64,000 nt of DNA from Paragonimus westermani (lineage: Eukaryota; Platyhelminthes; Trematoda; Plagiorchiida; Troglotrematidae): contig QNGE01000296.1 of NCBI GenBank assembly GCA_008508345.1, positions 214,929-278,928 on the forward strand. The letters run 5' to 3'. The translations under genes and the position numbers were made by a program. Each line of letters begins with the position of its first letter. The stretch's first letter is position 1. Positions 37,620-50,091 of the stretch are shown one piece after another. The notes beneath the pieces were generated by a model that made no database searches, had not been told where the DNA came from, and was given only the letters and a program-made list of their open reading frames with translations.

Positions 37620-40170
37620 AGGCAGCTCGAAATTGTCCATTTCTGTAACTACTCATCATATTTGCAGTGATCTCTAGATTCCGCTGACTGTGACACAGGG
37701 GACAAAAACAAGTATTGGCCTCATGTACTGGTGATCTTGATTTCAGTGTAATCACAGAGTTGTCCAGAGATTAGTAGCTTTTCCATATGACGGTGACGTT
37801 AAGTTAAACGAGACCGTATAGCAGGCCATGGAAGTTGTCATTAAACTGCTGGTCCGTAGCCAAGTTTAACATTTCCCCTTCCTTGTGTATACCATTCCTC
37901 CACATGCACTTGCCTAACAGTTCACACCGGGTCACGTTATCTGAAACCGAGATTCGTGCCATTTGTATTCTCTTCAAACTGTCTCACAGAGTGTTAGTTT
38001 GTCTTCAACCTTGTAAATTTTATTCTATTCTCTGAAGACAAACCTATTCCGGTAAGTGAACTACGCTTCAGCGAACTTTCCCATGAAGTGTATGAGTGAT
38101 AACCATACTGAGTGCAGCTGTAAGGATTTGTAGTTTCAAAATATCATTTGGCAAGAATAGATGTGCGGTCCTCGTCGATCAGCCGGTGTGCTTAGGTGAC
38201 ACCGTAAATCTCGGACACGCTGAATATTCACGTAGCTTCTCTAGTTTCGTGGTATTTATGGTTTATTTTAACTGCGTTGACAATCGTTGAGGCCCTAAAC
38301 CAACACGGTTATTGTTGTCGCGTACCTGGAGGCCGAGCAGAGAAAACAAGAACAACATCGATTAGAAAGATACCAATCAATCTCAGTTTGTTAGGAAGGC
38401 AATGACCTTCGTACGATGAATCTTCAGTGTTTACGTTAACGATGGCGGTTTGAAAACAGTGGTGTTACACTCTGATTGGCCTATTTGTCGTTACGTCCCA
38501 GAACCGTACGGTAGACGATTTATTTGTCAAAAATCCGACACTCTTTTCAAACAACCTGTAATCGCCACACATTACAAACCAAATCACTCTAGCAGCTGTT
38601 CGTCGTTATTGACTGGTTAGCGACGAACGATCACTGTTCCATTTGTAGCGGCTTGTGCGGGAGTTCCGCTTGAGTGAATTTTCCCCAAACAACCTGCAGC
38701 TGTATTTCAGCCTCATGTCACATGCGAGTATACACGCCGTTACTGTTATATTGGCAACCATACTCGAGTTGACCAGTAGGCAATTACCACCTCCATACCA
38801 GAGATGAACATCCGAATACAAAACTGCACGTATCTTCTAATCTTGGTTCTTCGTGAAAGTGTTTGGAAGTTTCCCTTACCAGAGATGATATTTTCGACTA
38901 TAAAACCAAAATGATGTAGAGTCTGCTAATGAGTCTTGCTTTTTCCAAGGGAGTGACCTATAAAATGAGGCTAATTTGCTCAAAAACTGTAGCCAAGTTG
39001 AATTTGGTGTATTATATGTATCATATGTACGTGCTACTCTCACTCTGAAAGTCATACTGGTATCAAATTCGACTGACACGTTTATTCTGCCTTATTTAAG
39101 GGTGTCATGTATTTACTTTTGTCCTGAGCCATAAAATAGTTCGATCTGTGTTGTCTGGAAGCTGTTTTGTCCAACGAATCTTGTTGAGGCTTCCATATGG
39201 TGTATATGGATTTGAATAAATACCTTTCCAGTATTTTTTTGCATTCCATAGCGTGTCAATATGCACAAACGTGTTTAAAAGCTGACATGTGGTAGTGATA
39301 TCCTGTCTAATCACAAATACCTCAAATTACTGCCGTATAAGTTACGACCACCCTGGTGGCTTTGCGTTTATCACGAGAATTACACGGGTGATATATTACA
39401 TGGTTACGTGATTGCGAATAATTCACGAAGCGCCTTTGTTTTGGGCTGACTCGTCGTCAATAATTAAGTTGTACAAAAAGCGGCGTGCGCACTTTTTGAT
39501 AGATATGTTATCATCAAATTTTCCGTCTAGGTTGCTATCTCGCTATGTGAGCAACAAAAAAGGAGTTTATTTGTCTCATTGCGAAAGTTTCCTTGGCCTG
39601 ATGATATCATATCATTGGGTAGCAATAATTGGATAATAACAAACACACCGAGTCACAGCCGAATAAATCAAATTGATCTCTCGGGAAATGCATGGGATAA
39701 AGTGGGAACTTACGAAACTCTAAGGTATAAACAGGGAAATGTGCAAACACAATACCTACAGAGCTAATCAAAGATGCGCTGGTCAGTCGGACGGTTTATT
39801 ACCTAATTATACCAGATAAAAACGGTGATTATTAAACATTATAGAAAACTGTGGACGGAACATCCTGAAACGTCTGGAAAAGAAAATGGCATCATAGATA
39901 ACAAACTACGGCATCCTTCGTGGTTGACCTTTCTTGTTACAAATTGAATAACTTTGGTCGAACAGCTTTTCATTGTTCGCAAGCGACTTATGATCAACGG
40001 CTAAAAACTGCAAATATTGTTGAACACCATTCCGATCTAGACGATGGGTGAATGGAGTGTGACCACTTTTGTCAAACGTCTATAGGTTTTTCCCCAACCA
40101 GACTATTAAACTAACAGTATTGAATAACTGTTATCCAGTTAACCAGAAAACGTTCTTACGACTAAGCGCA
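37620..40170. other. no supported gene
   Basis: Frames of up to about 75 codons without recognised domains. No repeat shared with the rest of the window. Confidence 0.45.
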
Positions 40171-40198
40171 TGTCAAAATGAATCAAGAAACATCATCC

Positions 40199-40294
40199 AT
40201 TTGGATGAGAACCGGTTGTCGCAAGCCAGTTGCTAGCGCCATTGTTGCACATCTAGATGACACCAACCATCACATAGACTTCAGTCCGAGTTGA
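40199..40294 (+). pseudogene. Penelope-like retroelement scrap, GIY-YIG C-terminal block
   Basis: Thirty-one codons reading WMRTGCRKPVASAIVAHL and DDTNHHIDF align with AWLNSGVTKTVSSAIVAHL and IDSNHFVS of the PLE frame at 29857-30333. The match is clear at AIVAHL-x-D-x-NH and ends at a stop. Upstream bases suggest an EHH-like block in a shifted frame. The rest of the element is not recognisable. Confidence 0.65.
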
Positions 40295-40712
40295 CCACAG
40301 AGTTAGCACCACTCAACTGAAGACAGCCAGTTAGCACATGTTGGAAACCATCGAATCGATTATAGTCAGATTAAGCAAACCTGACCTGTGTCCTCGAATG
40401 AAATTTGTTGAGTCCTTGGAACATCCGTAGCCACATCCACTCCAATTACACACAATAGTTACCCTTACTCTGCAAAGTAACGTTCAGCTCAAATCCGGTC
40501 GAGTTCTAACCCATCAGTGCGTGGAGTCCATTAGTCACCCTGGTTGTCACTCGTTGACAGTCAATTCACGGATTTTGTGGCTTGTCTTTTAACACCTCTT
40601 GAGGAAACCTACATACATGCACTGACCTAAGAAAGGTTTGTCTGTCACCTCGTAACTTCTGATGTTCAGGCCACTGAATTTGATCATTCGACGCACTATG
40701 AACTATTTAAGC
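40295..40712. other. no supported gene
   Basis: Unassigned sequence between the PLE scrap and the hammerhead element. It may include PLE 3' flank. Confidence 0.4.
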
Positions 40713-41158
40713 TATTTTCAAGTTGACCATCAATCACATTTGATCGTAGCGTTCGCATTCAGATAGACTTCCAGCCAGCCTCCTTCGAAAAGAAGCACTA
40801 GACTCGAGTTTCGCTCTCATTAGAGCTCGTCAGTAGTGCATATCCTTGCCACGGCCTGCATTTGAACTTCGGACATTCCAATCATGAGGCAACCGTGTTA
40901 ACCACTGCGCCATTGATCTCACATTAGGCACGACCGAATCATCAAATCTGAACGCTCAACCACTCTCGCTTGTGAGCAATGATCCGGTTGCCCGATCGTC
41001 TCGAGAGGAGACACAGTTACTCCCTGTTAACTCCAATCGATAACCCCGCGATTAGGATTTCCGAGACAGGTCAAGATCACAGAACTCATTAAATCTGCAA
41101 GGCGATATTTTAGATTACTGATGAGTAGTCGAGGATTTGGTTTATTTTCAAGTTGACC
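40713..41158 (-). mobile_element. family A hammerhead element, best-preserved copy (retrozyme/SINE-like)
   Basis: Read on the minus strand, the order is: terminal block (41158-41113, ending ACTACTCATCAGTAAT), a 5' block with GGAGTTAACAGG and GATCGGGCAAC, a tRNA-like head, the hammerhead (40839-40795), a downstream block, and the terminal block again at 40728-40713. On the plus strand TATTTTCAAGTTGACC therefore lies at both ends (40713-40728 and 41143-41158), a period of 430 bp. This is what a unit cut from a tandem or circular form would look like. The head has an exact A box TGGTTAACACG (40904-40894) and a near B box GTTCAAATGC (40867-40858). No protein is encoded. Smα of schistosomes, a tRNA-related repeat with a hammerhead, is the closest concept I know. 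Confidence 0.85.
40795..40839 (-). ncRNA. hammerhead ribozyme, type I, intact
   Basis: In sense orientation: stem I strand GCACTA (40839-40834); CTGACGA (40833-40827); stem II GCTCT, loop AATG, AGAGC (40826-40813); GAAA (40812-40809); short stem III CTCGAG (40808-40803); TC (40802-40801); stem I return strand TAGTGC (40800-40795). Stem I is 6 of 6 bp and stem II is 5 of 5 bp. Every invariant core base is present and the last A of GAAA can pair with the U before the cleavage site. Predicted cleavage lies between 40801 and 40800. Stem III is only two or three pairs long, as in retroelement hammerheads that act as dimers, and CTCGAG is self-complementary. In known cases cleavage releases unit-length RNA from tandem transcripts. 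Confidence 0.92.
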
Positions 41159-42170
41159 CGATAAGTCGTAGACTAACGAGTGTTCAGTAACGTTCACTTG
41201 GAAAGCCAATGCCGATAGGCTAGCGCAGTTGAGTCAACCAGCAAAACGATAACGAGACATCATGGAACTGTTGAGTAACTTATCCTACAAGCCATCAGAA
41301 TACCAACATGTATTTGTTCATAACTTCTACCGGTCAAACAAGAATTTAATGTGTCAGGTGATCACTGCATCCAAAAAAAAGAATTTTGAACATGGTGAGT
41401 TTATTAGGCGCAAAAATTAATAAGAATGGAAAAGTGCAACCTACATACTTGAAACTTTCGTGATGACTTCTTTTTGCTAGCAGCTATCCAAATTTAGTTC
41501 GGGGCTTATCAATCATGTTAATATATGTAGAACAAAGATTAAGTGAATTTTCATTTCACAGAATCGGTCTTGCCAAGACCTGCTTATAAGCACGATTCGA
41601 AGTCCTCGATATATCAAACAACCCACAGTTCATGATAGAGTTCTGTTGTTATTCTACTGCATGTTAAGTGTAGCCTGTCAGCACCACTTACGCAATATAA
41701 GATTCCAAAGACGTCGACGATTAATAAGACATGTACACGAGGCAAAGCAATGAAACATGCCAGTCTATCACAGCTATACTAGGTTTCACAGAAAGCTCAT
41801 CTGTCCAATAAATGTGAACAGTTTCCATGCTATTTACCGCCTTGTGAAAGTTTATCAATCTACGGTTTTACGTTACCGGTGGCAGCGCAGTGTAAATCGC
41901 GCTAAGTTTCAATTTTCTACCTTACCTTAGAGTTAATTGCCAGAAACCTGTGACCAAGTTCAGAGTTAATCACTAAGGTAACAATTTTTCAGTAACCACA
42001 CGCTGTACCGGAATTATTTTATCGCAAACAGGCTCGCCACACAATCCAGTCTAGGATTTTGCACTGCATGTATTGCGTGTGGCCATGGGTCAACACAGCG
42101 TTGTGGTTCTGGGATGCCTCAGCCACCTTGAATGGAACCTTCTGAATTAGGAGCGAGTGACCGGGAGAGA
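41159..42170. other. no supported gene
   Basis: No coding frame is supported. The minus-strand frame ending near 42019 has a run resembling translated repeat sequence, but I cannot name its family. Confidence 0.4.
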
Positions 42171-42177
42171 ACCACAT

Positions 42178-42215
42178 TATCATCATCACCATCATCATCT
42201 TCATCATCAGACAGA
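42178..42215 (+). repeat. imperfect TCA/ATC trinucleotide microsatellite
   Basis: About 12 units of ATC or TCA with single-base interruptions. It explains the Met/Asp-rich and His-rich frames on the two strands here, which are not genes. Confidence 0.85.
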
Positions 42216-42559
42216 AACACATCGGTGTGAACCAGTGACGCATAACTGTCACACAACCGTGAAGAAAAAGCAAACGCTACACAGCAAGAGAGAAGGAAGC
42301 AAGAAGGAGAATGAAAGAGATCTAACAAACAAAAATCGTTGCGTACATAATCAAACATTCAGCATCAAGTTGGCTACAGCTTGCAAACAAACAACCGAGT
42401 TGTAAGTGAAAATAAGACATCATTGGCGACACAACGAACTCCTTTACATCATTCATCGACTCGCGTCATTAAGTGCACTCACTTCACAAACAAATCAAAA
42501 AAACAACGATAACATTCACGCTACTGATTCCGATTAGCCACCATCTCACCTAACGTATC
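42216..42559. other. no supported gene
   Basis: Nothing recognised between the microsatellite and the RTE remnant. Confidence 0.4.
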
Positions 42560-42574
42560 TGGCCATCAAATATG

Positions 42575-43171
42575 GCAGACGCGAGAGTCCCAGCTCGGGA
42601 AACGAACCCGATCTACAGTGGCCAACACCTTCGTGAACTGTATTATCTGTCTACGCCAGGTCATCATCCGCCCACATTGCACTTTGCGTCAGTCAGCTAC
42701 TGCGTCAGCAAAGAGTGCTCGATTTTACAGACGAGTAGCTGGCATGCTCAATACATGACCTAACCATGCAAGTCTGTGAAAATGTAACGAATGAACAAGA
42801 GAACTCATTTGACAATCAACACCAAATACTCACTTCCTAACCGACTCTTCGCTTACTTGCTGGTACTACCCGATACGAGCGACAGGACGCAGACATCAGT
42901 GGACAAATATCTGAAGACGATTCACGTCTTCTAACCCGAGCGGCAAAGTTCCGCTGCCGTAAACTAATACATCCCTCTCTGTTGTCCGGTACACGCGACC
43001 CTTGAGCATCAGACAGATATCTTCCTGTCGCCATAGATGGCTCAGATTGGCAAACACCGTCCTAGCCGTGAAGATACGTGCATCTATTTCATTCCTCATA
43101 CCTCCGCCATCGCCGCTGATGCAGCTCTCCAGGTAGACAAACCGGTCAACAACCTCCATGACTTTATTATC
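42575..43171 (-). pseudogene. RTE-type non-LTR retrotransposon, C-terminal remnant
   Basis: Minus-strand translation from the gap edge gives DRFVYLESCISGDGGG, then EIDARIFTARTVFANLSHLWR, a KGRVY block and YGSGTLPLGLEDVNRL. These follow the well-known order after the reverse-transcriptase core of RTE-like elements (YLGS-I...EI..RI..AR..F..L..LW...YG-ETWPL...D). A stop and frameshift come near 42900. Then the family's later block HRLAWLGHVL-x-MP-x3-RL appears at about 42790-42745, followed by a Trp/Arg-rich tail to about 42575 with more stops. It is a decayed, inactive copy. Its 5' part runs into the N gap, so the length of the original insertion is unknown. Confidence 0.85.
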
Positions 43172-43569
43172 NNNNNNNNNNNNNNNNNNNNNNNNNNNNN
43201 NNNNNNNNNNNNNNNNNNNNNNNNNNNNNNNNNNNNNNNNNNNNNNNNNNNNNNNNNNNNNNNNNNNNNNNNNNNNNNNNNNNNNNNNNNNNNNNNNNNN
43301 NNNNNNNNNNNNNNNNNNNNNNNNNNNNNNNNNNNNNNNNNNNNNNNNNNNNNNNNNNNNNNNNNNNNNNNNNNNNNNNNNNNNNNNNNNNNNNNNNNNN
43401 NNNNNNNNNNNNNNNNNNNNNNNNNNNNNNNNNNNNNNNNNNNNNNNNNNNNNNNNNNNNNNNNNNNNNNNNNNNNNNNNNNNNNNNNNNNNNNNNNNNN
43501 NNNNNNNNNNNNNNNNNNNNNNNNNNNNNNNNNNNNNNNNNNNNNNNNNNNNNNNNNNNNNNNNNNNNN
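43172..43569. other. assembly gap (398 N)
   Basis: A run of 398 N. The left edge is inside the RTE remnant and the right edge is inside a family A repeat, so the gap probably marks a repeat-caused assembly break. Frames that cross it are artefacts. Confidence 0.99.
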
Positions 43570-43673
43570 GAAAGAGGCTGGCTGGAAAGTCTATCTGAAT
43601 GCGAACGCTGCGATCAAATGTGAGTGATGGTCAACTTGAAAATAAACCAAATCCCCGACTACTCATCAGTAAT
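43570..43673 (+). repeat. family A 3' half next to the gap
   Basis: Starting at the gap edge it follows the downstream block (GGCTGGCTGGAAAGTC, then ATCAAATGTGAGTGATGG) and the complete terminal block ending CTACTCATCAGTAAT at 43673. It is very close to the intact copy at 40713-41158. The hammerhead and tRNA-like head, if present, lie in the gap. Confidence 0.85.
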
Positions 43674-46350
43674 GTTGGACAGTTGCCCGTAGACCCTAAC
43701 CTGAACTGAATTTTGAGAATAAAACACTGGTAGTACTTCCGTAATCTTGGTCGGTACACCCTAGCGTTTAAGCGGCTCTAAAAGTGTGGATCAGCCTAAC
43801 GAATCGAACGTACTTTGACGGTCAAGAAGTACGGTGTGTTTGTCAGCGGTACACATGACGGTGCGTCAGAAGTTGACGAGGAGACCAAATGAGATCGACA
43901 TTATAACACCTTCCACATATGATGAGCTAAGCGCATATTCTAACTGTGCAACTTTGTAAATTCTGCTTACCTGCTTCTATTTGCATCACACAACCGAACC
44001 TGGCAAAGAAACATTTCAAACGTTGGTAGTCACTGACATATTTCCTGCCTGCTTGAAGGATCGTCTCCAAGAGTTGCTTGTTTCCTCCATTTCTTTTTTG
44101 ACATGCCTCTGGTAAACTGGATGACTTTGGTGTTACGGTGATTGATCAGGAGTACGCCGGCAAAGTTATATCAGCTAATTTTTTCACAAAATAACGACTG
44201 ATTTAACTACTGGGGAGCGCATTAAAAGACGAATAAGTAGTCCAGAACGTTCCAAATCGCAGTTTCTTGTTGTTTTTGTGAACACACGGGTCAGTACCGC
44301 CGACATTAGTTACTGCGTGGAAAAACTGGAAGCATCAACGTAGATCACAAAACTGCGCGTTACGTTCGCCGTTGTTTGTCGTCCTTGGCGTACGGGAATT
44401 ATGTGAACGTCGCTCAAATGATACCCGTTCGCTGTATAGTTTGGAAACTACGACCTTGAATATGATTGTCCCGGTCACTTATCCCACGGACGTAAACCGA
44501 TTGTGTGATGAACGCGGCGGTTTATTAGCGCACAGACTGTCGATATTCGGTAACTTTATATACTTGCGGTTTACATTGTTTCAGCCGCGTATACCGACTG
44601 ACCACTGAGCGCTGATCACGCCGAAGTATACATGCGAAAATTGCGGATCATTAGGACGCCGATTATTCCACTCTGTGAAGACACTAGACGCAGTTTGACA
44701 GTGTAAACAGTTATGGATCAGATCAATAGCCTGCTCGAGCGGCGTTAAGACATGACAGTGCCCCATTCAGAAAAAAATCAATTACCCACTCTACCTCAAT
44801 TTCTCGCATAAGCCCTTGGAGAACGTTATTCAATTTTTTTTCAACAATAGGGTGGCTAACAGCCGCCTTACCCAGAGTAACCAAATGTTAAGCTGGTAGT
44901 GGATAATATAGTAATGCAATACGTTTAACGTATCGATTAATTTTTCTGGTTATTTTTATCTTGTGAATGTCTTGTACACTTTTCGGAAATTTGACTTAAT
45001 CCACTGAATCGACATTTATTCATGAAAGTAGCCTATCCACTCACCTAATCGAATAACATTTACAGGTTCAACAGCCAACTTCTCTACCTACGGCGTATTC
45101 GGTGTGTACGCTCGGATAGGATCATCTCATTGGATATCTTTTCAATGCATCCTAAATTCCTTTTTTTCACAAACGAGTTGTAGCTGCTGGAGTTGCAAGT
45201 AAACTTGATGCATGTTTTCTGAATCTTAACTTGTAAAGTCTTTTAGTTAAAACCAGTCTTTCGTTCCTTCTACCGAAATCATCACAGTATTCACGACACA
45301 ATACAGCCTCTCGTATTAGTTATGGAAACAAACGCACAGGTCATTCCACTTTAACTTAGTTGGCACACTAGTGACCTCTCTGGGAACAACAGGTTTTTAG
45401 TGTGAGATGAAAACTTGATTTCTGTGCAACATTCAGTGTGTATGAAGTATATGTCTTTGTTGGGGTACCGAGCATCATATCCTATACTTATGAGAGAATT
45501 ACCAATGATCGGTCTTACAGCATTTTATTAGGCCGCAAAAATTTAGCTGTTTAGTGATCTGTCCTCTCTATTTACACATATATTAGTATAATTTATCCGA
45601 TTATTGTCAAATAATGTTCGAACTAGAAAAACCAATAACATACGAGTATAAATCCACGATATCTGCGCACAATGTTCGGAACCAGAAATGCCGGAGAGAT
45701 TTACAGTTGCTTATGTTAATTATTTCGCAAGTAAACACAAGTGCGCAGTTTCAGCAAAATTTGTGGTGTCAAGCAACAAGAACTTTATAACGAAACGGGA
45801 ATTTTCTGCAGATATTACTAGAATGAGTTATTGCGCGTGAGCGAGCGATCAGACTTGCATATCTAACTTGGATTATACTGGTAGTATGTTGCTGGTTAGC
45901 ACACGAAACAATGACCATCTGTTCACCTGCAGCCAAAATGTCAGTCACTTCCTCTTGGCCAAACATGCTTCATTAACTAAACACTGTTCTTATGCTATCA
46001 CTGTGTCAATGCTGTGAAATATATCCGCTACACAATGACATGCGTCCCGCAAGGAATGCCGTCGTGGGATAATGTCAACTTCCACGGTGGATGGATTACG
46101 GACAACACCAGACATCGAAACGGGCATCACTGAATGTAGTCAGCTCAACAGGCGAGAAATGACGCTCAAAAATTCATGAAAGAAAACGTCAGTTAAACGG
46201 ACAATACGTGGCAAATGTGTACAGGAAACTGTTATATTGCGAACTGGAATTCCAGCAAATAAATGGTAGTGCAAAAGTAGTGCGTGAATGTGCACACTGA
46301 ACAGTAGCTGCCTCTATTGGTTGGCTTCTTGCTACCACACTAGCCAGTAA
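43674..46350. other. no supported gene
   Basis: Frames under 80 codons and no recognised repeat. The stretch around 44340-44620 has more CpG than its surroundings but no gene call follows from that. Confidence 0.45.
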
Positions 46351-46353
46351 GTG

Positions 46354-46433
46354 TTTTGGTATTGATATGTTCGCCGAGCTTGGCATTTAGGTTGCAAACG
46401 TTTCATCAACAAGCGAATTGACATCATCAGTGC
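46354..46433 (+). repeat. family E single arm (not inverted)
   Basis: Carries TTTTGGTATTGATATG, then GGCATTTAGGTTGCAAACG and GACATCATCAGTGC, matching the arms of the dimers at 31613 and 32158. There is no second arm and I see no clear target-site duplication. Confidence 0.8.
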
Positions 46434-49400
46434 AATTGGTGATTTTCGACAAGTCTAGTTGCACTTGCAGGATAAATTCAACTGAATAGAAAACCTCGGA
46501 ATTTATGGGATATAGAAGACTAAACGGTTTTACTAGTTTAGTTCGAAATTTTTCTAAAAGAAACCAATTCAATATTCCAGTGTTGCCTACATAGAGCGTG
46601 GCTAGTCTAACTAAAGAGAACCCACCAACCCGCGATTGTAAAATGTCCTATCAGATCGCTGGAAATAATGTGCATTAAAATCCACCGCTTTTGCTGCTGA
46701 AAAGAGTTTGTCTTATCTGACGTGAACATCCCTTTGCACAGTCAATTCCCATTGCCTTCCGAAGGACTCGAACGCTTGATTCTATGATCAACTCTAAATC
46801 CAATCTTATAATGACGGTTTCTTTTCGCTGAAAGATTGAAAGGGATACCATGAGATTATTCTTAAATGTTCTGATAACAGACTAAAACATTTAGTTCATT
46901 CTAGCACTCTGAGTGACAAGTCCTATCAGCACAATTTTGGTGACTCACTTGACGTTCGCATTTTAGTGGATAAGATTTGTTAGACAGATAATACACACCT
47001 TGGAAAAAGCTGAAGGCGCCTTGGTATATCAGACTCCGTGTCAGATGGTTTCAGAAAGGACAATGAAGTCAAAAAGCCTTCTAGTTTCAAAATTTAAACA
47101 ACCGGAAGATGCATAAGAAGGAATTGGAGAGAAAGAGGCGAAACGAGATCTAACCTAGACAAATGAACAACACTGCAAACATACTTCTGCACACATCAAA
47201 CAACGGCGGGATAGTAGCAAGTTAGATCCTCAAAGCATCTTCAATCCATCTTATTTTTATGACATAACTCTCTGAGAATTTGGTCGGGTGGTCCTAACGC
47301 GTGCATCAGTTATGTGACTGATCTGGTCTACTGATGAACCTGTCTTGACAAGCCCTGGTAAACTGATTCATACTCGACAAACTTAGATACCGGAAGAATA
47401 TCGATCGTAAGGAAATTACCCAGATGCTGTTACACCAATTGTGGGTTACGCCTGAAAAGGCTGCCTGGGTTGAATGAAATTACATTCCCTAATAAACGGT
47501 GAAGTTAAGTGAGGATCTTGACAACTGAGAATGAGTCATCCTTAGCATGTCGATAAATGAACAAGTGGTTGTAACTTGCTTTACAGCTCCTTTGTATGAG
47601 AACAATCATGTCCACAAAATAGAGATGGAAGGGCTCAAACAGTATGGTGGACCACCGAGGTGAACATAGTTGAAAAGCGACCCGAATGAAAGTTTCAAAA
47701 GGTCTCGCTGGGGACTCAAGTAGCAACTTCGTATTCACTGATAAGATACAGGCTAAATCCATTCGAAACACACGTTTCGAAGTTCCATTTGTAGAGGATG
47801 GTTCAAGGGTTTCTGCCTGTCAGCCACGTATTTAATCCTTCAGGAATAAAGCAGCAGCACCCGTTTAGTCAGGATGAGCAGGAGGAAATTGCCCACAAAA
47901 ATGGTGTTTTTCGGACATGAGCTTGGCGTCGGCACCTGTGGCATCCTAGGAATGCTGTTACATGTAAGTGAGTAGTTGTGCTCTAGGCGATGTTCAGCCA
48001 TGTGCATTTTGTGTTGAGTTTCCTAATAACCAGTCATTGCTCCGCTTGCGTGCTTGATTCACAGCAACAGTAACGAGGACTGATAATTTGTGAACGCTAG
48101 AACAAGTTTAATGTAACACTCGGAGATCGTTGCATGAGATCCTCCGACGCTACTTTAGTGGCTCAATACCACGTGAAAACAAACCGTTGACTTGGACTTA
48201 TGTGTGGCTACCATGGAGGTGATCTAACCCCAGAAGTACGAGTCTGTTTGGGCAAAACCTACGGAACTGAAGGTACAGTGGAGAACGGTTCACCAAGTCA
48301 AAGGGTTCAGAAGAAGTAAATAAAACAACAGAAATCGGTACCGCTTGTGTCGTTTTATTCCGAGACTTGAATAACTTGATTATGTATAGAGTCGTTCTCG
48401 AAATCCACGGTAAATTCTAAGCAACATTCCAATTCACGTTAACCTCGATCGCAGCATATGATCAACAAAGCTTCATGACCTTCAAGGTAATAAGCATTTA
48501 CTGCGATTGGCTCGTAGTTAGTAAACTCCTTGCGGTAATATTATGAAAGGTATGTAACACTGTGCATACGCACCGAGCATTGGGAATCCCCTGCTTTCGC
48601 AGAGGCCAAATGAGTGCCTCACGTGGCTCTCTAGACAACCCCTCAGGATATCTTTAATCCAATAAGATGAATGAACTCAAGACCTATGAGATTTTTGACA
48701 TTCATCAGATGATCATTTCATTTTTTGGGCTTGAACGAGAATAGCAGGGCAGGTTTTGGTTCAGGGTTCTACGATGTTGTCCACTTGTTTCGGATTGACA
48801 TTAATCTTTACTGCCAGATCTAGCTTTGCTGATTTTTAACGTTCTGGATAGCTATTATCGCGCAAGTATTAACTAAGCAGTACGTATTATACGTTTTTTT
48901 CAGTTCCCTCCAACCGATAGTGGATGATTGGGGGTCTCCAGCAGCGATTTGAGACTACTGTGTCACGGGTCTTTTTAACCAGCTTGAGAAGTGTTCCGCC
49001 ACTCGCTAAGGTTGTTGTTGATTGGTTCTGTTAACGCAGGCGTCACTGAAATTGCAAGTTTCAAAGGGACTGGTTGGGACGAAGGCAACGACAGTAAATC
49101 AACCGGCGATCCGTAGAAGGCTAAGGCCAATCACTGTCGACCACGCCAGCATACAAGCATGTCGACGCGGTGACCAATCGGGGTAGCACTGGATTTTGCC
49201 ATAACGAGCAACGGACTAAAACAAGTCTTTTAAGTACGTTCCATGCGAGAACAAATGAGCTCCAAACGAAGCTGAGTCGACCAATAGGAAAGCCAAGGCT
49301 TCGACACATTTTGTAATTTTTCATTTTACTGATGCATTTTTTCTATAAAATAACCAATAGAAACTCACCAAACTGAGATTTGCTTTCTACCAAAAGATCT

Positions 49401-50085
49401 GCTTTTGACTTAGTCCCCGAAAGGTGGCGACTTTTCAACGCAAGTGAACTGACAGACAACGTGAGAGACAATATAGTTAGAAAACCTGTGTTCGCAATTG
49501 TGTAGAACCGGTCATTTGGTGATTTTAACAAAGTGTAATTAGGCAGCCGCATTCGCGTTGGACAGGGCAGACTTCAGTTTGTGCCTGATATCATTGGCCA
49601 GGTAGTCCCCGTTCAATTGAGCTGTTTGAGGTGGCTCATTTCAATTGTTCATCATTCTGTTAATGTCTGTGAAATTTTCGGAATATCCATGTATCAGTAA
49701 CGTTTATTCTGGTCATCTCCTGTTTTATCTGCAGCTTATCAGGGGTAAAACTTTGCTTGGCTCTATGAAATAAACTTTTGGACACATTCCGCTTGTATGT
49801 TATCGGGGTAATGCTACACAACTGAAGATACTGTCTACCACATGCTGATTTGCAATAGACTGATCACTGTAATATCCCATTCTCATGCATGGTGATGAAT
49901 AAATCTAAGGAAGCCAAGCAGCCGTTTGATTCACGTTCTTACGGCAAAAACAAGTTCGGGTTTATAGAGGTGAAAGGGTTTAGAAATAAATTAAAATAAA
50001 TATGGGTGGTTCGTAGGACCCAACTTTGGCCAACATTTTCTTCGGACTGATAGAACGGTAAATCCCAGATAATATGACCAAAATT
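46434..50085. other. no supported gene
   Basis: Frames of up to 88 codons without known domains. Several clusters of strong splice-like motifs occur but none brackets a convincing exon. Confidence 0.45.
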
Positions 50086-50091
50086 TCATTG

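Noticed and set aside
41117..41130. ACTGATGAGTAGTCG on the plus strand at the family A terminal block, resembling a hammerhead core
   Set aside because: No stem II or GAAA follows. It is simply the reverse complement of the terminal block ACTACTCATCAGT.
42019..42405. Overlapping Met/Asp-rich and His-rich frames
   Set aside because: They are translations of an ATC/TCA microsatellite.
43037..43627. Open frame of 196 codons
   Set aside because: It spans the run of N and is an artefact of unknown bases. The left part is antisense to the RTE remnant.
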